Made by a program: the position numbers and the translations under genes. A stretch of DNA of 64,000 nt from the NCBI GenBank assembly GCA_910579395.1, contig CAJTUC010000011.1:40055-104054 (forward strand), read 5' to 3'. The notes below the pieces were generated by a model. It was not told where the DNA came from and searched no databases. It saw only the letters and a list, made by a program, of their open reading frames with translations. This stretch comes from an uncultured Lachnospiraceae bacterium. GTDB taxonomy: Bacteria > Bacillota > Clostridia > Lachnospirales > Lachnospiraceae. Of this stretch, positions 15,958 through 23,952 are shown piece after piece. Every line of letters begins with the position of its first letter. The stretch's first letter is position 1.

Positions 15958-18309
15958 ATGAAGAAAAAAGCGATCATGATTTCAGCCATTGCCGGAATGC
16001 TTGTTTTAGGGCTGTGTGTAAAGTTTGCTGCCGGCAGCAGGGATGCAGCCGCAGTTGACAGCACCGCTGTGGCAGAGGGCGTCGTTTCTGCGGAAGGGAT
16101 ATGGCCGGAAGAACTGCCGACAGAGCAGAAATTGGAAGTGCAGAATACGGAGGAACGGGATTGTATTGCGATTCCTGAAATGATATCTTTGGAAAAACCG
16201 GTCGTGAAATTGAACGGTGAAGAAGGGGAATTGCGATATGATTGGGATTATAACAGTGTCCGGGTAGATGAGGAGACCCTTCTTTTGACCAGTGAATGTT
16301 ATTTTTTGAAGGAAGATCGGCAGCAGAAGATTTTTTTCCTGGCGAAAGCTCCGTATTATATACCCCATGAGGTTTTCCGGCAGGATGATAAAAGCCGGGG
16401 TGTGTCGGACCCGCAGGAGTGGGAGGAATACCGAATGAAGCGCCTGCATTCCATAGACGGCGGTTATGTCTATGAAGTGGATGGAGCGTTGTATTTTATG
16501 GACAGGAATTTTCAGGAGACTTCTCTACTCTGTGACCTCTGTCAGCTTATGGGAGATTTATATTCTTTTTCTCCTGAAACAGTTAAAACATGTGATTTGA
16601 CAGAAGACGCCTTAAGGATGCTTGCCTGTACAGATGAGGGACTTTATGAATATCAATTGGAAAGCGGAGAACGGAAGCTGTTGGAACCGGCCTTTTTTGC
16701 TCGTCATGAAATTGCCATTGCGGAGGGCGACTGCGCGTGCGGCGCGCGTGATTTCGAATTTTCCGGTCCTGTCATGGCGGCATATGCGCCCGATGGACAA
16801 AACTACGCTTTTTTGACGGGAACGGAAGAGGCGGACTGGGGAGATATTACCGGCGCTGTTTTGCGGACGGGAGAAGGGAGAACTCTGTATCAGCGTGAAA
16901 CCGAACATATCTATGATTTCAAGTGGATAGAGACAGGAGACACAATATATCTCGCAGTTTTTTATCAGGAAGATAAAAGCGAAAAGATAGACCGGGTGGA
17001 TGTAAATAGCGGGGAAATGGTGACATTTGAAGTGCCGGAAGAGATATTTTTGGCTTTTTTGGGCGGATTTGATTGTCACGTTCATTTTTTAGATGCGGAC
17101 AATCTGTTTTATTGGAATTATGACAAGCAGGATGCCGGTCAAAATATTTTTGAAATTTACAATCTGTATTCCGAAGAACGGCATGATTTTGAGATTGCGG
17201 GAGACGTGGACTGGGAAATATCCGTATTTGATTGTGGAGACCACGATACACACCCTGTAAGGTATCCGAAAGATTTGGCGAATGCCCCGGATGGTTCATC
17301 CGGCGTTTATGAGGATTTTTTGAACGGTGAGATCACGGTGGAGCTGGAGGAACAGCATGTCTATATTGATGAACTGTTCTGGGATAACGATATCGAATAC
17401 TGTTTTCTGGATATTGACGGAGACGGCAGCGGGGAACTGCAGATTAGGGATAGCAGAATCTATTATGTAGTAAAAGTACAGGAAGGAGCGCTCCGGGTCA
17501 TTTGGGAGGGCTGGTGGAACTATGAACCGGTCCTTGCGGATGGACGATGCGGAATTCTACATTATGCGGATGGATACGGCTCTGAATGGATTGAATTCAG
17601 TACGATGAGCGCCGACGGAAGCATGGAAAAAGAGGATTCCATATGCTGGTCTGACGAGAATAAGAACGGAAAGTTGGACGAGGGAGATTTTTTTTACGAT
17701 TCCGGGGATATCGACAGGGAGCAGTATCTGACAAAACGGGAAGAATATGCCGCAATGCGGTCAGAAAATGAACTGGAATGGACGGGCAGACGATTAAAGG
17801 ATTTTGCGACGTGGCAGGATGCATATATTGATTTTATCCTGAAAATCCATGTTACGGAATGGGAACCCGATGTTGGGTTTCTCTATTCACTCCTTTATGT
17901 GGATGCCGATGACGTTCCGGAGCTTTGCATTGATACAAGGGTTGCGGTAAGCGGAGAGCTCATCGTTTCCTTTTATGACGGAAAAGTCAGATGCGTGAAT
18001 CGTGAAAGAGGCGGAATGAGGTATATCGAACGCGGCGGGCTGCTGTATAATGACTATGGCGCAATGGGATTTTATCCGTGTAATATTTATCTGCTGGAAA
18101 AGGGAGAGTTTTTGGAAATCGGAACGGGATGGTATTCTGATTATGCGGATGAGCAGGGGAATATATACTATGATTATTTCTGGGAGGAGAAACCGGTAAC
18201 AGAGGCAGCTTTCGAGGCTTGCATTGATGCACTGATTGACAGGACAAAATGTGTGGAACCTTCTTTGTGGTATTCGGAAGCGAAAATTCTGGAAATATTG
18301 GTGGAGTAG
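15958..18309 (+). CDS. Secreted or membrane-anchored protein with EF-hand-like motifs
   Basis: 783 residues. The N-terminus (MKKKAIMISAIAGMLVLGLC) is a signal peptide or signal anchor; a Cys at its end is not in a convincing lipobox. The first ~430 residues are Asp/Glu/aromatic-rich beta-type sequence resembling a propeller (repeated strand pairs, e.g. FKWIETGDTIYLAVFYQEDK). Calcium-loop-like segments follow: LDIDGDGSGELQI near residue 485, DENKNGKLDEGDF near 565 and YVDADDVPELCID near 648, similar to the EF-hand/VCBS-type loops of surface proteins. Family not recognised. It lies 31 bp after the preceding gene, co-directional, between the response regulator and the truncated kinase. Confidence 0.65.
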   Translation: MKKKAIMISAIAGMLVLGLCVKFAAGSRDAAAVDSTAVAEGVVSAEGIWPEELPTEQKLEVQNTEERDCIAIPEMISLEKPVVKLNGEEGELRYDWDYNSVRVDEETLLLTSECYFLKEDRQQKIFFLAKAPYYIPHEVFRQDDKSRGVSDPQEWEEYRMKRLHSIDGGYVYEVDGALYFMDRNFQETSLLCDLCQLMGDLYSFSPETVKTCDLTEDALRMLACTDEGLYEYQLESGERKLLEPAFFARHEIAIAEGDCACGARDFEFSGPVMAAYAPDGQNYAFLTGTEEADWGDITGAVLRTGEGRTLYQRETEHIYDFKWIETGDTIYLAVFYQEDKSEKIDRVDVNSGEMVTFEVPEEIFLAFLGGFDCHVHFLDADNLFYWNYDKQDAGQNIFEIYNLYSEERHDFEIAGDVDWEISVFDCGDHDTHPVRYPKDLANAPDGSSGVYEDFLNGEITVELEEQHVYIDELFWDNDIEYCFLDIDGDGSGELQIRDSRIYYVVKVQEGALRVIWEGWWNYEPVLADGRCGILHYADGYGSEWIEFSTMSADGSMEKEDSICWSDENKNGKLDEGDFFYDSGDIDREQYLTKREEYAAMRSENELEWTGRRLKDFATWQDAYIDFILKIHVTEWEPDVGFLYSLLYVDADDVPELCIDTRVAVSGELIVSFYDGKVRCVNRERGGMRYIERGGLLYNDYGAMGFYPCNIYLLEKGEFLEIGTGWYSDYADEQGNIYYDYFWEEKPVTEAAFEACIDALIDRTKCVEPSLWYSEAKILEILVE

Positions 18310-18356
18310 GATGGTTTGAAAGGAAGGCCGGGTATCCCCGGATGAATATGTGAAGC

Positions 18357-18473
18357 ATGTTGAGCATTGGGGACTTCTTCTATGATGATTACGAACCAGG
18401 CGGCAAAGATTTCTTTGCCATATGGGAATGCTATGAGGAACAGAGAAATGCCATTGAAACTATCTTTCCGTGA
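18357..18473 (+). pseudogene. 38-codon gene fragment at a recombination junction
   Basis: A short frame ending in DFFAIWECYEEQRNAIETIFP overlaps, in another register, the start of the kinase remnant. Its aromatic/acidic composition looks like the C-terminal tail of a real protein rather than a random frame, and no ribosome binding site precedes its ATG. I read it as debris of a gene lost when the block now between regulator and kinase was joined. Family unknown. Confidence 0.3.
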
Positions 18474-19140
18474 AAAAAAGATCAACAAACAGATTGCGGC
18501 ATGTCAGAGCGAGCTTCTTGCCACGCATTATGCGGAGGTTGAGAATATGTACCGCCAAATGCGGGGATGGCGCCATGACTACCGGAATCATATTCAGGTA
18601 TTAAAAAGTTATCTGGCGATGGGCGATATGGAGGCGGCTTCCCGCTATCTGGACGCGTTGGAAGCAGATTTGAACACGGTGGACCTGGCGTTAAGAACAG
18701 GGAATAAAATGACGGATGTTATTTTGAATAGCAAGATTTCTCTTGCCAGATCAAAGGGCATTCGGGTGACGGCGGATGCACATGTTCCGGTAGTGCTTTC
18801 GACTGCGGAGATAGACCTGTGCATCATCATCGGCAATCTTTTTGACAATGCGATTGAGGCGTGTATGGTGCTCCCGGAAGAAGAGCGGCTGATACGGGTG
18901 TATATGGAGATGAAAAATACGCAGCTCTATCTTTCTTTTACCAACAGCACCGCTTTGAAAAAGCAGAAGAAGGTAAACGGGCGTTTTGCCTCCACGAAAG
19001 GCGCGGGACACGGTTACGGGCTGGTGCGCATCGACACCATTATAGACAGATATCAGGGTTACATCAGCAGGAACAGTGAGGACGGGGCGTTTACGACAGA
19101 GATTTTACTGCCGCAGGGAAAGTGTGAGAAGAACTTCTAA
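18448..19140 (+). CDS. GHKL sensor histidine kinase lacking its membrane domain
   Basis: The catalytic half of an AgrC/NatK-type kinase: phospho-acceptor His43 in MRGWRHDYRNHIQVLKSYL, N-box GNLFDNAIEAC and G-box KGAGHGYGLVRID. Intact relatives have several transmembrane segments before the helix EVENMYRQMRGWRH; here only about 30 residues precede it and none is hydrophobic. ATG 18448 has GAGGA 8 bases upstream, so a 230-residue soluble kinase could be made. The last codons (GKCEKNF, stop) are supplied by the structured repeat starting at 19121, not by the kinase family. Probably partner of the LytTR regulator at 14078, possibly now signal-blind or dead. Confidence 0.8.
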   Translation: MPLKLSFREKKINKQIAACQSELLATHYAEVENMYRQMRGWRHDYRNHIQVLKSYLAMGDMEAASRYLDALEADLNTVDLALRTGNKMTDVILNSKISLARSKGIRVTADAHVPVVLSTAEIDLCIIIGNLFDNAIEACMVLPEEERLIRVYMEMKNTQLYLSFTNSTALKKQKKVNGRFASTKGAGHGYGLVRIDTIIDRYQGYISRNSEDGAFTTEILLPQGKCEKNF

Positions 19141-19233
19141 GGCTTGCACCAATGGGTGCTTCGACAAGAAGTTCTACGATTTGCCGAAGGCAAATCTTTC
19201 TCACACTGCAGAATGTCCTGGCGGCCATTCTGC
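19121..19233 (+). repeat. Structured intergenic repeat, copy 1
   Basis: Outer 10-bp stem AGTGTGAGAA (19121-19130) / TTCTCACACT (19198-19207); arm 1 GAACTTCT (19131-19138) / AGAAGTTC (19167-19174) enclosing GCACC/GGTGC; arm 2 GATTTGCC (19178-19185) / GGCAAATC (19189-19196); trailing hairpin GCAGAATG/CATTCTGC (19208-19233). The fold is a three-way junction. It begins inside the kinase gene and provides its stop. Confidence 0.8.
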
Positions 19234-19281
19234 ATGAATTGTTGATGATGCCGCCTGAGAGCATATCTGGAAGTATAGTAA

Positions 19282-19347
19282 ATTTCATCCCCCCAACGAG
19301 GCATTTCGTCCCCGGAATGTATCGCTGGGGGATTTTTGTGCTAACAT
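19282..19347 (+). promoter_or_regulatory. LytTR-type direct repeat and activator-dependent promoter of the ABC genes
   Basis: ATTTCATCCCC (19282-19292) and ATTTCGTCCCC (19303-19313) are direct repeats with starts exactly 21 bp apart, the spacing known for LytTR regulators. Six bases later comes a poor -35 region (19319-19324) and, after 17 bp, an extended -10 (TGC then TAACAT, 19342-19347). This layout fits activation by the regulator encoded at 14078. The C-run at 19286-19296 and GGGGG at 19327-19331 could also pair as a terminator-like hairpin followed by TTTTT. Confidence 0.6.
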
Positions 19348-19348
19348 A

Positions 19349-19375
19349 GATTGAAAAATCAGAGATTTTTCAATC
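19349..19375 (+). repeat. Perfect inverted repeat in the ABC leader
   Basis: GATTGAAAAATC (19349-19360) and GATTTTTCAATC (19364-19375), 12 bp with a 3-nt loop, at the predicted 5' end of the ABC transcript. It may stabilise the mRNA or act as an operator. Confidence 0.6.
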
Positions 19376-19434
19376 GCGAATTTGAGCCTGCGGCCCAAAG
19401 TTCGCAGGTTGAAAAAGGCATGGTCATAAAGATG
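19376..19434 (+). repeat. Start-region repeat module before the first ABC gene
   Basis: A hairpin (GCGAATTTGAGCC with GGCCCAAAGTTCGC, one bulge) leads into GTTCGCAGGT, then AAAGGCATGG and an ATG-GTC-ATA-AAG-ATG start region. The same string recurs before addA (about 41985-42026) and, on the minus strand, before the DUF6062 gene (63799-63845). Confidence 0.6.
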
Positions 19435-21291
19435 AAATCCAAAAAACTCAAAAAAACAAAAACCACCGCAAAATACGGGATGTTGAGCAATTCTCTGTTC
19501 ATGATAAAGGCAGCGCTGGAAATAAGGCCGAGGGTGCTCGTGCTGACGCTCCTGCAGGCTCTGTTCGTTGTGGCGGGTTCACTGCTGGAACTATATGTGA
19601 CGCCGGCCATTTTGGGGAGTCTGGAACGGCATGATGCGCTGGGAGAACTTCTTGGCATCATCAGTTTCTTTGCGCTGGGAATCATGGCGGTGTATGCGCT
19701 TTCCGGTTATCTGGAAAAAAATCAGATGTTTGCCAGAACGCCAGTGCGCATGCTGATTAACTGTAAAATATGGAAAAAGACGGGAAGCTGCTCCTATCCG
19801 GTGAGGGAGAGTCAGGATTTTATCCGTTCTTATGCGAAGTCAATGGATGCTTCTCATGGCAATATATCACCGACGGAGGACATCTGGAATACCTTTGCCA
19901 AAATCATGCAGAATCTTCTGGGATTTGCGATTTATTTGTACCTTCTGACACATGTGGATCTGGTAATCGTGGCCGTGACCGTCGTATTGGCCGCGGCCGG
20001 TTATCTGGTCAACAGTTATCTGAACGGCTGGGGCTATCGGCACAGGCAGGAGGAGGCCGATATCAAGAACCGTTTTTTCTATTTCCGGGGAAAAACGAGA
20101 GACCGCCTGCTGGCAAAGGATGTCCGTATCTTCGGTATGGGAGAATGGCTGGGAGAACTGATGGACAAATGTATCAGAATGCTGCAGGATTTTTACCTGC
20201 GGCGGGAGCGAATCTACCTGATGGCGGACTTTACGGATATTGTCCTTTCTTTTCTAAGAAACGGGGCAGCCTATGCCTGGCTGATTTATCTGACGCTTCA
20301 GGGAAATTTGAGCGCTTCGGAATTCTTGCTTTATTTTACGGCGGTCAGCGGTTTTACCACATGGATTGGTGGTATCATGCAGAGTTTTTCTACCTTGCAT
20401 AAGCAGAGCATTGAGATTTCCGGCATCCGGGAACTTGCGGATTATGAGGAGCCGTTTCTTTTTGAGGGTGGAAAAGCACTGACGGCGGATAAGGAAGCTT
20501 CCTATACCATTGAACTTAGGGATGTGACTTTTCGTTATCCGGGCTCGGAGCGGGAGATCTTTTCCCATTTGAATCTCATCCTTCATCCCGGTGAAAAGCT
20601 GGCGGTGGTTGGAGCAAACGGCGCGGGAAAGACGACACTCATCAAGCTTCTGTGCGGCTTTTATGACCCCGACGAGGGAGAAGTGCTGTTAAATGGGGTA
20701 AATATTAAGGAATATGACCGCAGAGATTATTACCGGCTTTTTGCGGCGGTGTTCCAGGACTTTTCTCTGCTGGCGGGGGAGGTGGCGGAGAATGTAGCAT
20801 CTTTTGACCAGAAAATGAATATGGACAGAGTGCGGGACTGCATCGGGAAGGTTGGCCTTGGGAAGAAGATGGAAGAGCTGCCTGCGGGGTATCATACCCA
20901 TCTGGTAAAGGAAGTGTATGAGGATGCGGTCGAGTTTTCCGGCGGGGAACTGCAGCGGCTGATGATGGCGCGGCTTTTGTATAAGGACAGTCCGGTCATG
21001 ATACTGGATGAGCCCACTGCGGCGCTGGATGCCATTGCGGAGAGCGATATTTATCAGAAATATCAGGAACTGGCAAGGGGCAAGTCATCCGTGTTCATTT
21101 CCCACAGGCTGGCTTCCACCCGTTTCTGTGACCGCATTATTTTGTTAGAGGATGGAAAAATCGCGGAGGAGGGAACCCACGAAGAATTGCTTGCGCGGAA
21201 AAAGACCTATGCAGAGCTTTTTGAGATACAGAGCAAATATTACGCAGATGGACTGGCGGGAAAAGGAGCACAGGAACATGAAGGAAAATAG
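19432..21291 (+). CDS. ABC exporter half-transporter (fused permease and ATPase)
   Basis: About 619 residues: an N-terminal six-helix ABC membrane domain (residues ~30-330) and a C-terminal ATPase with Walker A GANGAGKTTLIKLL (near residue 393), Q-loop FQDFSLL, signature FSGGELQRLM (near 501), Walker B VMILDEPTAALD (near 523) and the switch His in VFISHRLAS. It overlaps the next ABC gene by 14 bp, so the two likely form a heterodimeric exporter for a peptide, antibiotic or lipid. Start choice is uncertain: ATG 19432 and in-frame ATG 19420 both lie in a repeated start module; 19432 fits the family better. Regulated by the LytTR system is likely from the upstream site. Confidence 0.88.
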   Translation: MKSKKLKKTKTTAKYGMLSNSLFMIKAALEIRPRVLVLTLLQALFVVAGSLLELYVTPAILGSLERHDALGELLGIISFFALGIMAVYALSGYLEKNQMFARTPVRMLINCKIWKKTGSCSYPVRESQDFIRSYAKSMDASHGNISPTEDIWNTFAKIMQNLLGFAIYLYLLTHVDLVIVAVTVVLAAAGYLVNSYLNGWGYRHRQEEADIKNRFFYFRGKTRDRLLAKDVRIFGMGEWLGELMDKCIRMLQDFYLRRERIYLMADFTDIVLSFLRNGAAYAWLIYLTLQGNLSASEFLLYFTAVSGFTTWIGGIMQSFSTLHKQSIEISGIRELADYEEPFLFEGGKALTADKEASYTIELRDVTFRYPGSEREIFSHLNLILHPGEKLAVVGANGAGKTTLIKLLCGFYDPDEGEVLLNGVNIKEYDRRDYYRLFAAVFQDFSLLAGEVAENVASFDQKMNMDRVRDCIGKVGLGKKMEELPAGYHTHLVKEVYEDAVEFSGGELQRLMMARLLYKDSPVMILDEPTAALDAIAESDIYQKYQELARGKSSVFISHRLASTRFCDRIILLEDGKIAEEGTHEELLARKKTYAELFEIQSKYYADGLAGKGAQEHEGK

Positions 21292-23368
21292 CGATAAATT
21301 ATCCCGGGAAAAATCTTCTCAAAAAAATTCATCTCGAGAAAAAATTTCGTGGAAAGAAGTATACATGCTGAATAAGAGGGCGCTCTGTCTCTGGTGCCGG
21401 GAATGCCCCATGCTATTTGTGTCCTCCGGTCTTCATTCGATAATCGCTGCGCTGATTCCCTATCTGACGCTTTATTTTTCCGCCCGGCTTTTGGACGAGC
21501 TTGCCGGAACGAGAATGCCGGAGAAATTGGCCAAATGGATCATTCTTCTGCTTTCTTTCGATGCGGCGGCTTATTTTTTGAAAGCGCTGGCTTTTCGATG
21601 GAAGGAAGCGCTCAGAGCCACGCTTCATTATCGCGGAGAGGAGATACTTTCCCGGAAAATGCTGGACATGGATTTTGCGGCGGCAGATGATGTAGCCACG
21701 CATAATCTGTTGAGTCAGATTCTACAGAGAGAGCGCTGGAGCGGTTGGGGAATTGACAAGATATACCGACATTTTGAAAGCCTGATGGAAGAGCTGTTCC
21801 GGATGCTCGGCGCTGCGGCGCTTACAGTTTCTCTTTTCCGGCTGCCGGTCCGGCAGGAGGCGGGATGGCTTACGCTGTTGAACAATCCGCTCTGTATCCT
21901 GCTGTTGCTCCTTGTAATGCTCGTGATCACGGTGCTTTCACCTTATCTGGCAACCAAAGGGGAGATGTGTGTGCTGGACCATGATGAGACCATGAAGTTC
22001 GGAAACCGGATTTATTTTTTCTGCGTGGAGATATTTCAGGATGAAAAAAGAGCGCTGGATATGCGGATGTACAGGCAGGATGTATTCGGTGTCAATCGGA
22101 TGAAGGAGATACTGGACCCTCAGACCGGTGTTCTTCGTACGATGGAACGGGATGCCCGGGGAAGAATGGGTGGTCTTTTTGCGCTGTCAATCGCTGTTTC
22201 CAGAAGCTTTACATGGGTGGTTTACCTGTTTGTGTGCCTGAAAGCCTGGGGCGGCGCTTTCGGGGTTGGTTCCGTAACGCAGTATATCGGCGCGATCATG
22301 GCCTTTTCCAAAGGGCTCTCCGGAATGTTAAAGGCACTGGGGGAAATGAAGGTCAACAGCGACACCCTGAAAAAGATATTTGCCTTTCTGGATATTCCCA
22401 ACGAGATGTATCAGGGGTCTTTGACGGTGGAAAAGCGTTCCGACAACAAATACGAAATAGAGTTTCGGAACGTGAGCTTTCGGTATCCCAATACGGAAAG
22501 TTATGTTCTGAAAAATATCTCTCTGAAATTTAAAGTGGGAGAACGGATAGCGGTGGTGGGACAGAACGGTTCCGGCAAGACCACTTTTATCAAGCTGCTA
22601 TGCCGCCTTTACGACCCGACGGAGGGAGAAATTCTGCTAAACGGCATCGACATCCGCAAATATAATTATCTGGAGTACCTGAAAGTGTTTTCTGTGGTGT
22701 TTCAGGATTTCCAGCTGCTTTCCATGAGCCTTGGGGAGAATGTTGCCGCCGGAAGCGGACAGGAAACGCTTTCTGCTCCGAGTCTTTCTGCGCCGAGTCG
22801 GAAAAAAGGAAGGGAAACGTTGGCGGAAAGCAGACAGGAAAGCTGGAAAGTGCCGGTAGGAAGCGGACAGGAGCGTTGGAAAGCACCGGCGGTAAGCGGA
22901 CGGGAAGGTACGGAGCGCTATGACTGGGAAAAGGCCGTACAGTGCCTTCAGAAGGCTGGGCTCTCGGCGTGGCTCGCCGCGCAGCCAAAGGGGCTTGATA
23001 CGATTCTTTATAAGGCTCTGGAAGAAGAGGGCGTACAGGTATCCGGCGGAGAGGCGCAGAAGATTGCCATTGCCCGGAGCTTGTATCACGATGCGCCTTT
23101 TATCATTCTGGATGAGCCCACCGCGGCGCTCGACCCGGTGGCGGAGTATGAGATTTATACAAGATTTAATGAGATTGTAGGGGACAGGACGGCTATTTAT
23201 ATCAGTCACCGGCTTTCTTCCTGCCGTTTCTGCGACGAAATCCTTGTCTTTCATGAAGGGCATATTGTACAGCAGGGCAGCCATGAGGTATTGCTGGCCG
23301 ATGGGGATGGAAAGTATAGCGTGTTGTGGAATGCGCAGGCGCAGTATTATGTGGAGGGATTTCTGTGA
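21278..23368 (+). CDS. ABC exporter half-transporter with in-frame repeat insert in the ATPase
   Basis: 696 residues. The membrane domain spans residues ~25-345; the ATPase has Walker A GQNGSGKTTFIKLL (near 427), Q-loop FQDFQLL, signature VSGGEAQKIAI (near 588), Walker B FIILDEPTAALDP (near 608) and IYISHRLSS. Between the Q-loop and the signature, residues ~490-546, sits an extra low-complexity segment built from variants of GSGQE-x-W-K-A-P/SAPS that normal ABC ATPases lack; the reading frame and all motifs around it are intact. AAAAGGAG precedes ATG 21278, which lies inside the previous gene. Probably pairs with the preceding half-transporter. A strong terminator follows at 23461. Confidence 0.88.
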   Translation: MKENSDKLSREKSSQKNSSREKISWKEVYMLNKRALCLWCRECPMLFVSSGLHSIIAALIPYLTLYFSARLLDELAGTRMPEKLAKWIILLLSFDAAAYFLKALAFRWKEALRATLHYRGEEILSRKMLDMDFAAADDVATHNLLSQILQRERWSGWGIDKIYRHFESLMEELFRMLGAAALTVSLFRLPVRQEAGWLTLLNNPLCILLLLLVMLVITVLSPYLATKGEMCVLDHDETMKFGNRIYFFCVEIFQDEKRALDMRMYRQDVFGVNRMKEILDPQTGVLRTMERDARGRMGGLFALSIAVSRSFTWVVYLFVCLKAWGGAFGVGSVTQYIGAIMAFSKGLSGMLKALGEMKVNSDTLKKIFAFLDIPNEMYQGSLTVEKRSDNKYEIEFRNVSFRYPNTESYVLKNISLKFKVGERIAVVGQNGSGKTTFIKLLCRLYDPTEGEILLNGIDIRKYNYLEYLKVFSVVFQDFQLLSMSLGENVAAGSGQETLSAPSLSAPSRKKGRETLAESRQESWKVPVGSGQERWKAPAVSGREGTERYDWEKAVQCLQKAGLSAWLAAQPKGLDTILYKALEEEGVQVSGGEAQKIAIARSLYHDAPFIILDEPTAALDPVAEYEIYTRFNEIVGDRTAIYISHRLSSCRFCDEILVFHEGHIVQQGSHEVLLADGDGKYSVLWNAQAQYYVEGFL

Positions 23369-23460
23369 TTTCTTTTCGTGTTTTCATAACAGCATTTGAC
23401 AAAAACGGGCGCAAAAAACAGGAAACTTATAACCAATGTCATAAATTTAAGGCTTACAAA

Positions 23461-23502
23461 AAAGATACTTGCTCATTTCATTATAAAAGCAAGTATCTTT
23501 TT
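23461..23502 (+). terminator. Rho-independent terminator of the ABC operon
   Basis: AAAGATACTTGCT (23461-23473) / AGCAAGTATCTTT (23488-23500), 13 bp, followed by a run of five T from 23498. Confidence 0.8.
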
Positions 23503-23510
23503 GAAATAAT

Positions 23511-23617
23511 TTACTCCCTATTTTCGAAGGCGGCAAAGGCCCGGCCAAGGTATTTCTCTGCCCCGTCCGCATCGTGGCGATAAAGGTTCAGGGCAAATGA
23601 ACATACCAATAGTAAAA
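23511..23617 (-). pseudogene. Possible C-terminal gene fragment
   Basis: A minus-strand frame of about 35 codons ends at 23511 with the protein-like tail NLYRHDADGAEKYLGRAFAAF. It has no ribosome binding site and is closed by TGA just upstream. It may be the last exon-like remnant of a deleted gene. Family unknown; could be chance. The rest of the 580-bp gap (23369-23952) holds the terminator, the LacI promoter and operators, and otherwise AT-rich sequence with nothing I can name. Confidence 0.25.
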
Positions 23618-23823
23618 GAAGTCAAAATATTTTTTTACCATTGGTACGGATTTTGGCGTAAATCGTATGAAAATAATACATTGCTGTGGTTGAATCGAAT
23701 TTCGACCGTTATGCTTATAAAATAGCGTGGACGGCAGTGCTGTTTCGTATTGTCTGATATCTCAAAAAGACCGTATTATATTTTCTAAGCATACGATATT
23801 TTCTTTTTTTCTGAAAATAATAG

Positions 23824-23852
23824 TTTACAAATCCTGGAAACGGGTATATTAT
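23824..23852 (+). promoter_or_regulatory. Promoter of the LacI-type regulator
   Basis: -35 TTTACA (23824-23829), 17-bp spacer, -10 TATTAT (23847-23852); transcription would start near 23859, at the first operator. Confidence 0.6.
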
Positions 23853-23858
23853 GTTTAT

Positions 23859-23886
23859 GGAAAACGATTTCCGGAAAACGATTTCC
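23859..23886 (+). promoter_or_regulatory. Two adjoining LacI-type operators
   Basis: Two identical 14-bp sites GGAAAACGATTTCC at 23859-23872 and 23873-23886, directly abutting. Each is a GGAAA-N-CG-N-TTTCC palindrome with the central CG typical of LacI/GalR operators. Located at +1 to +28 of the regulator's own promoter, so they suggest autorepression. Confidence 0.75.
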
Positions 23887-23952
23887 GCGAAACCTTCTCC
23901 GAGTATTCGCTCCGGATGGGCAGGCCGCGAAAGCGGCAGAATAAGAGGAAAA

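Noticed and set aside
19286..19336. Rho-independent terminator in the ABC leader
   Set aside because: The C-run/G-run pairing is broken and the loop is long. The 21-bp direct repeat and extended -10 explain the region better, though attenuation cannot be excluded.
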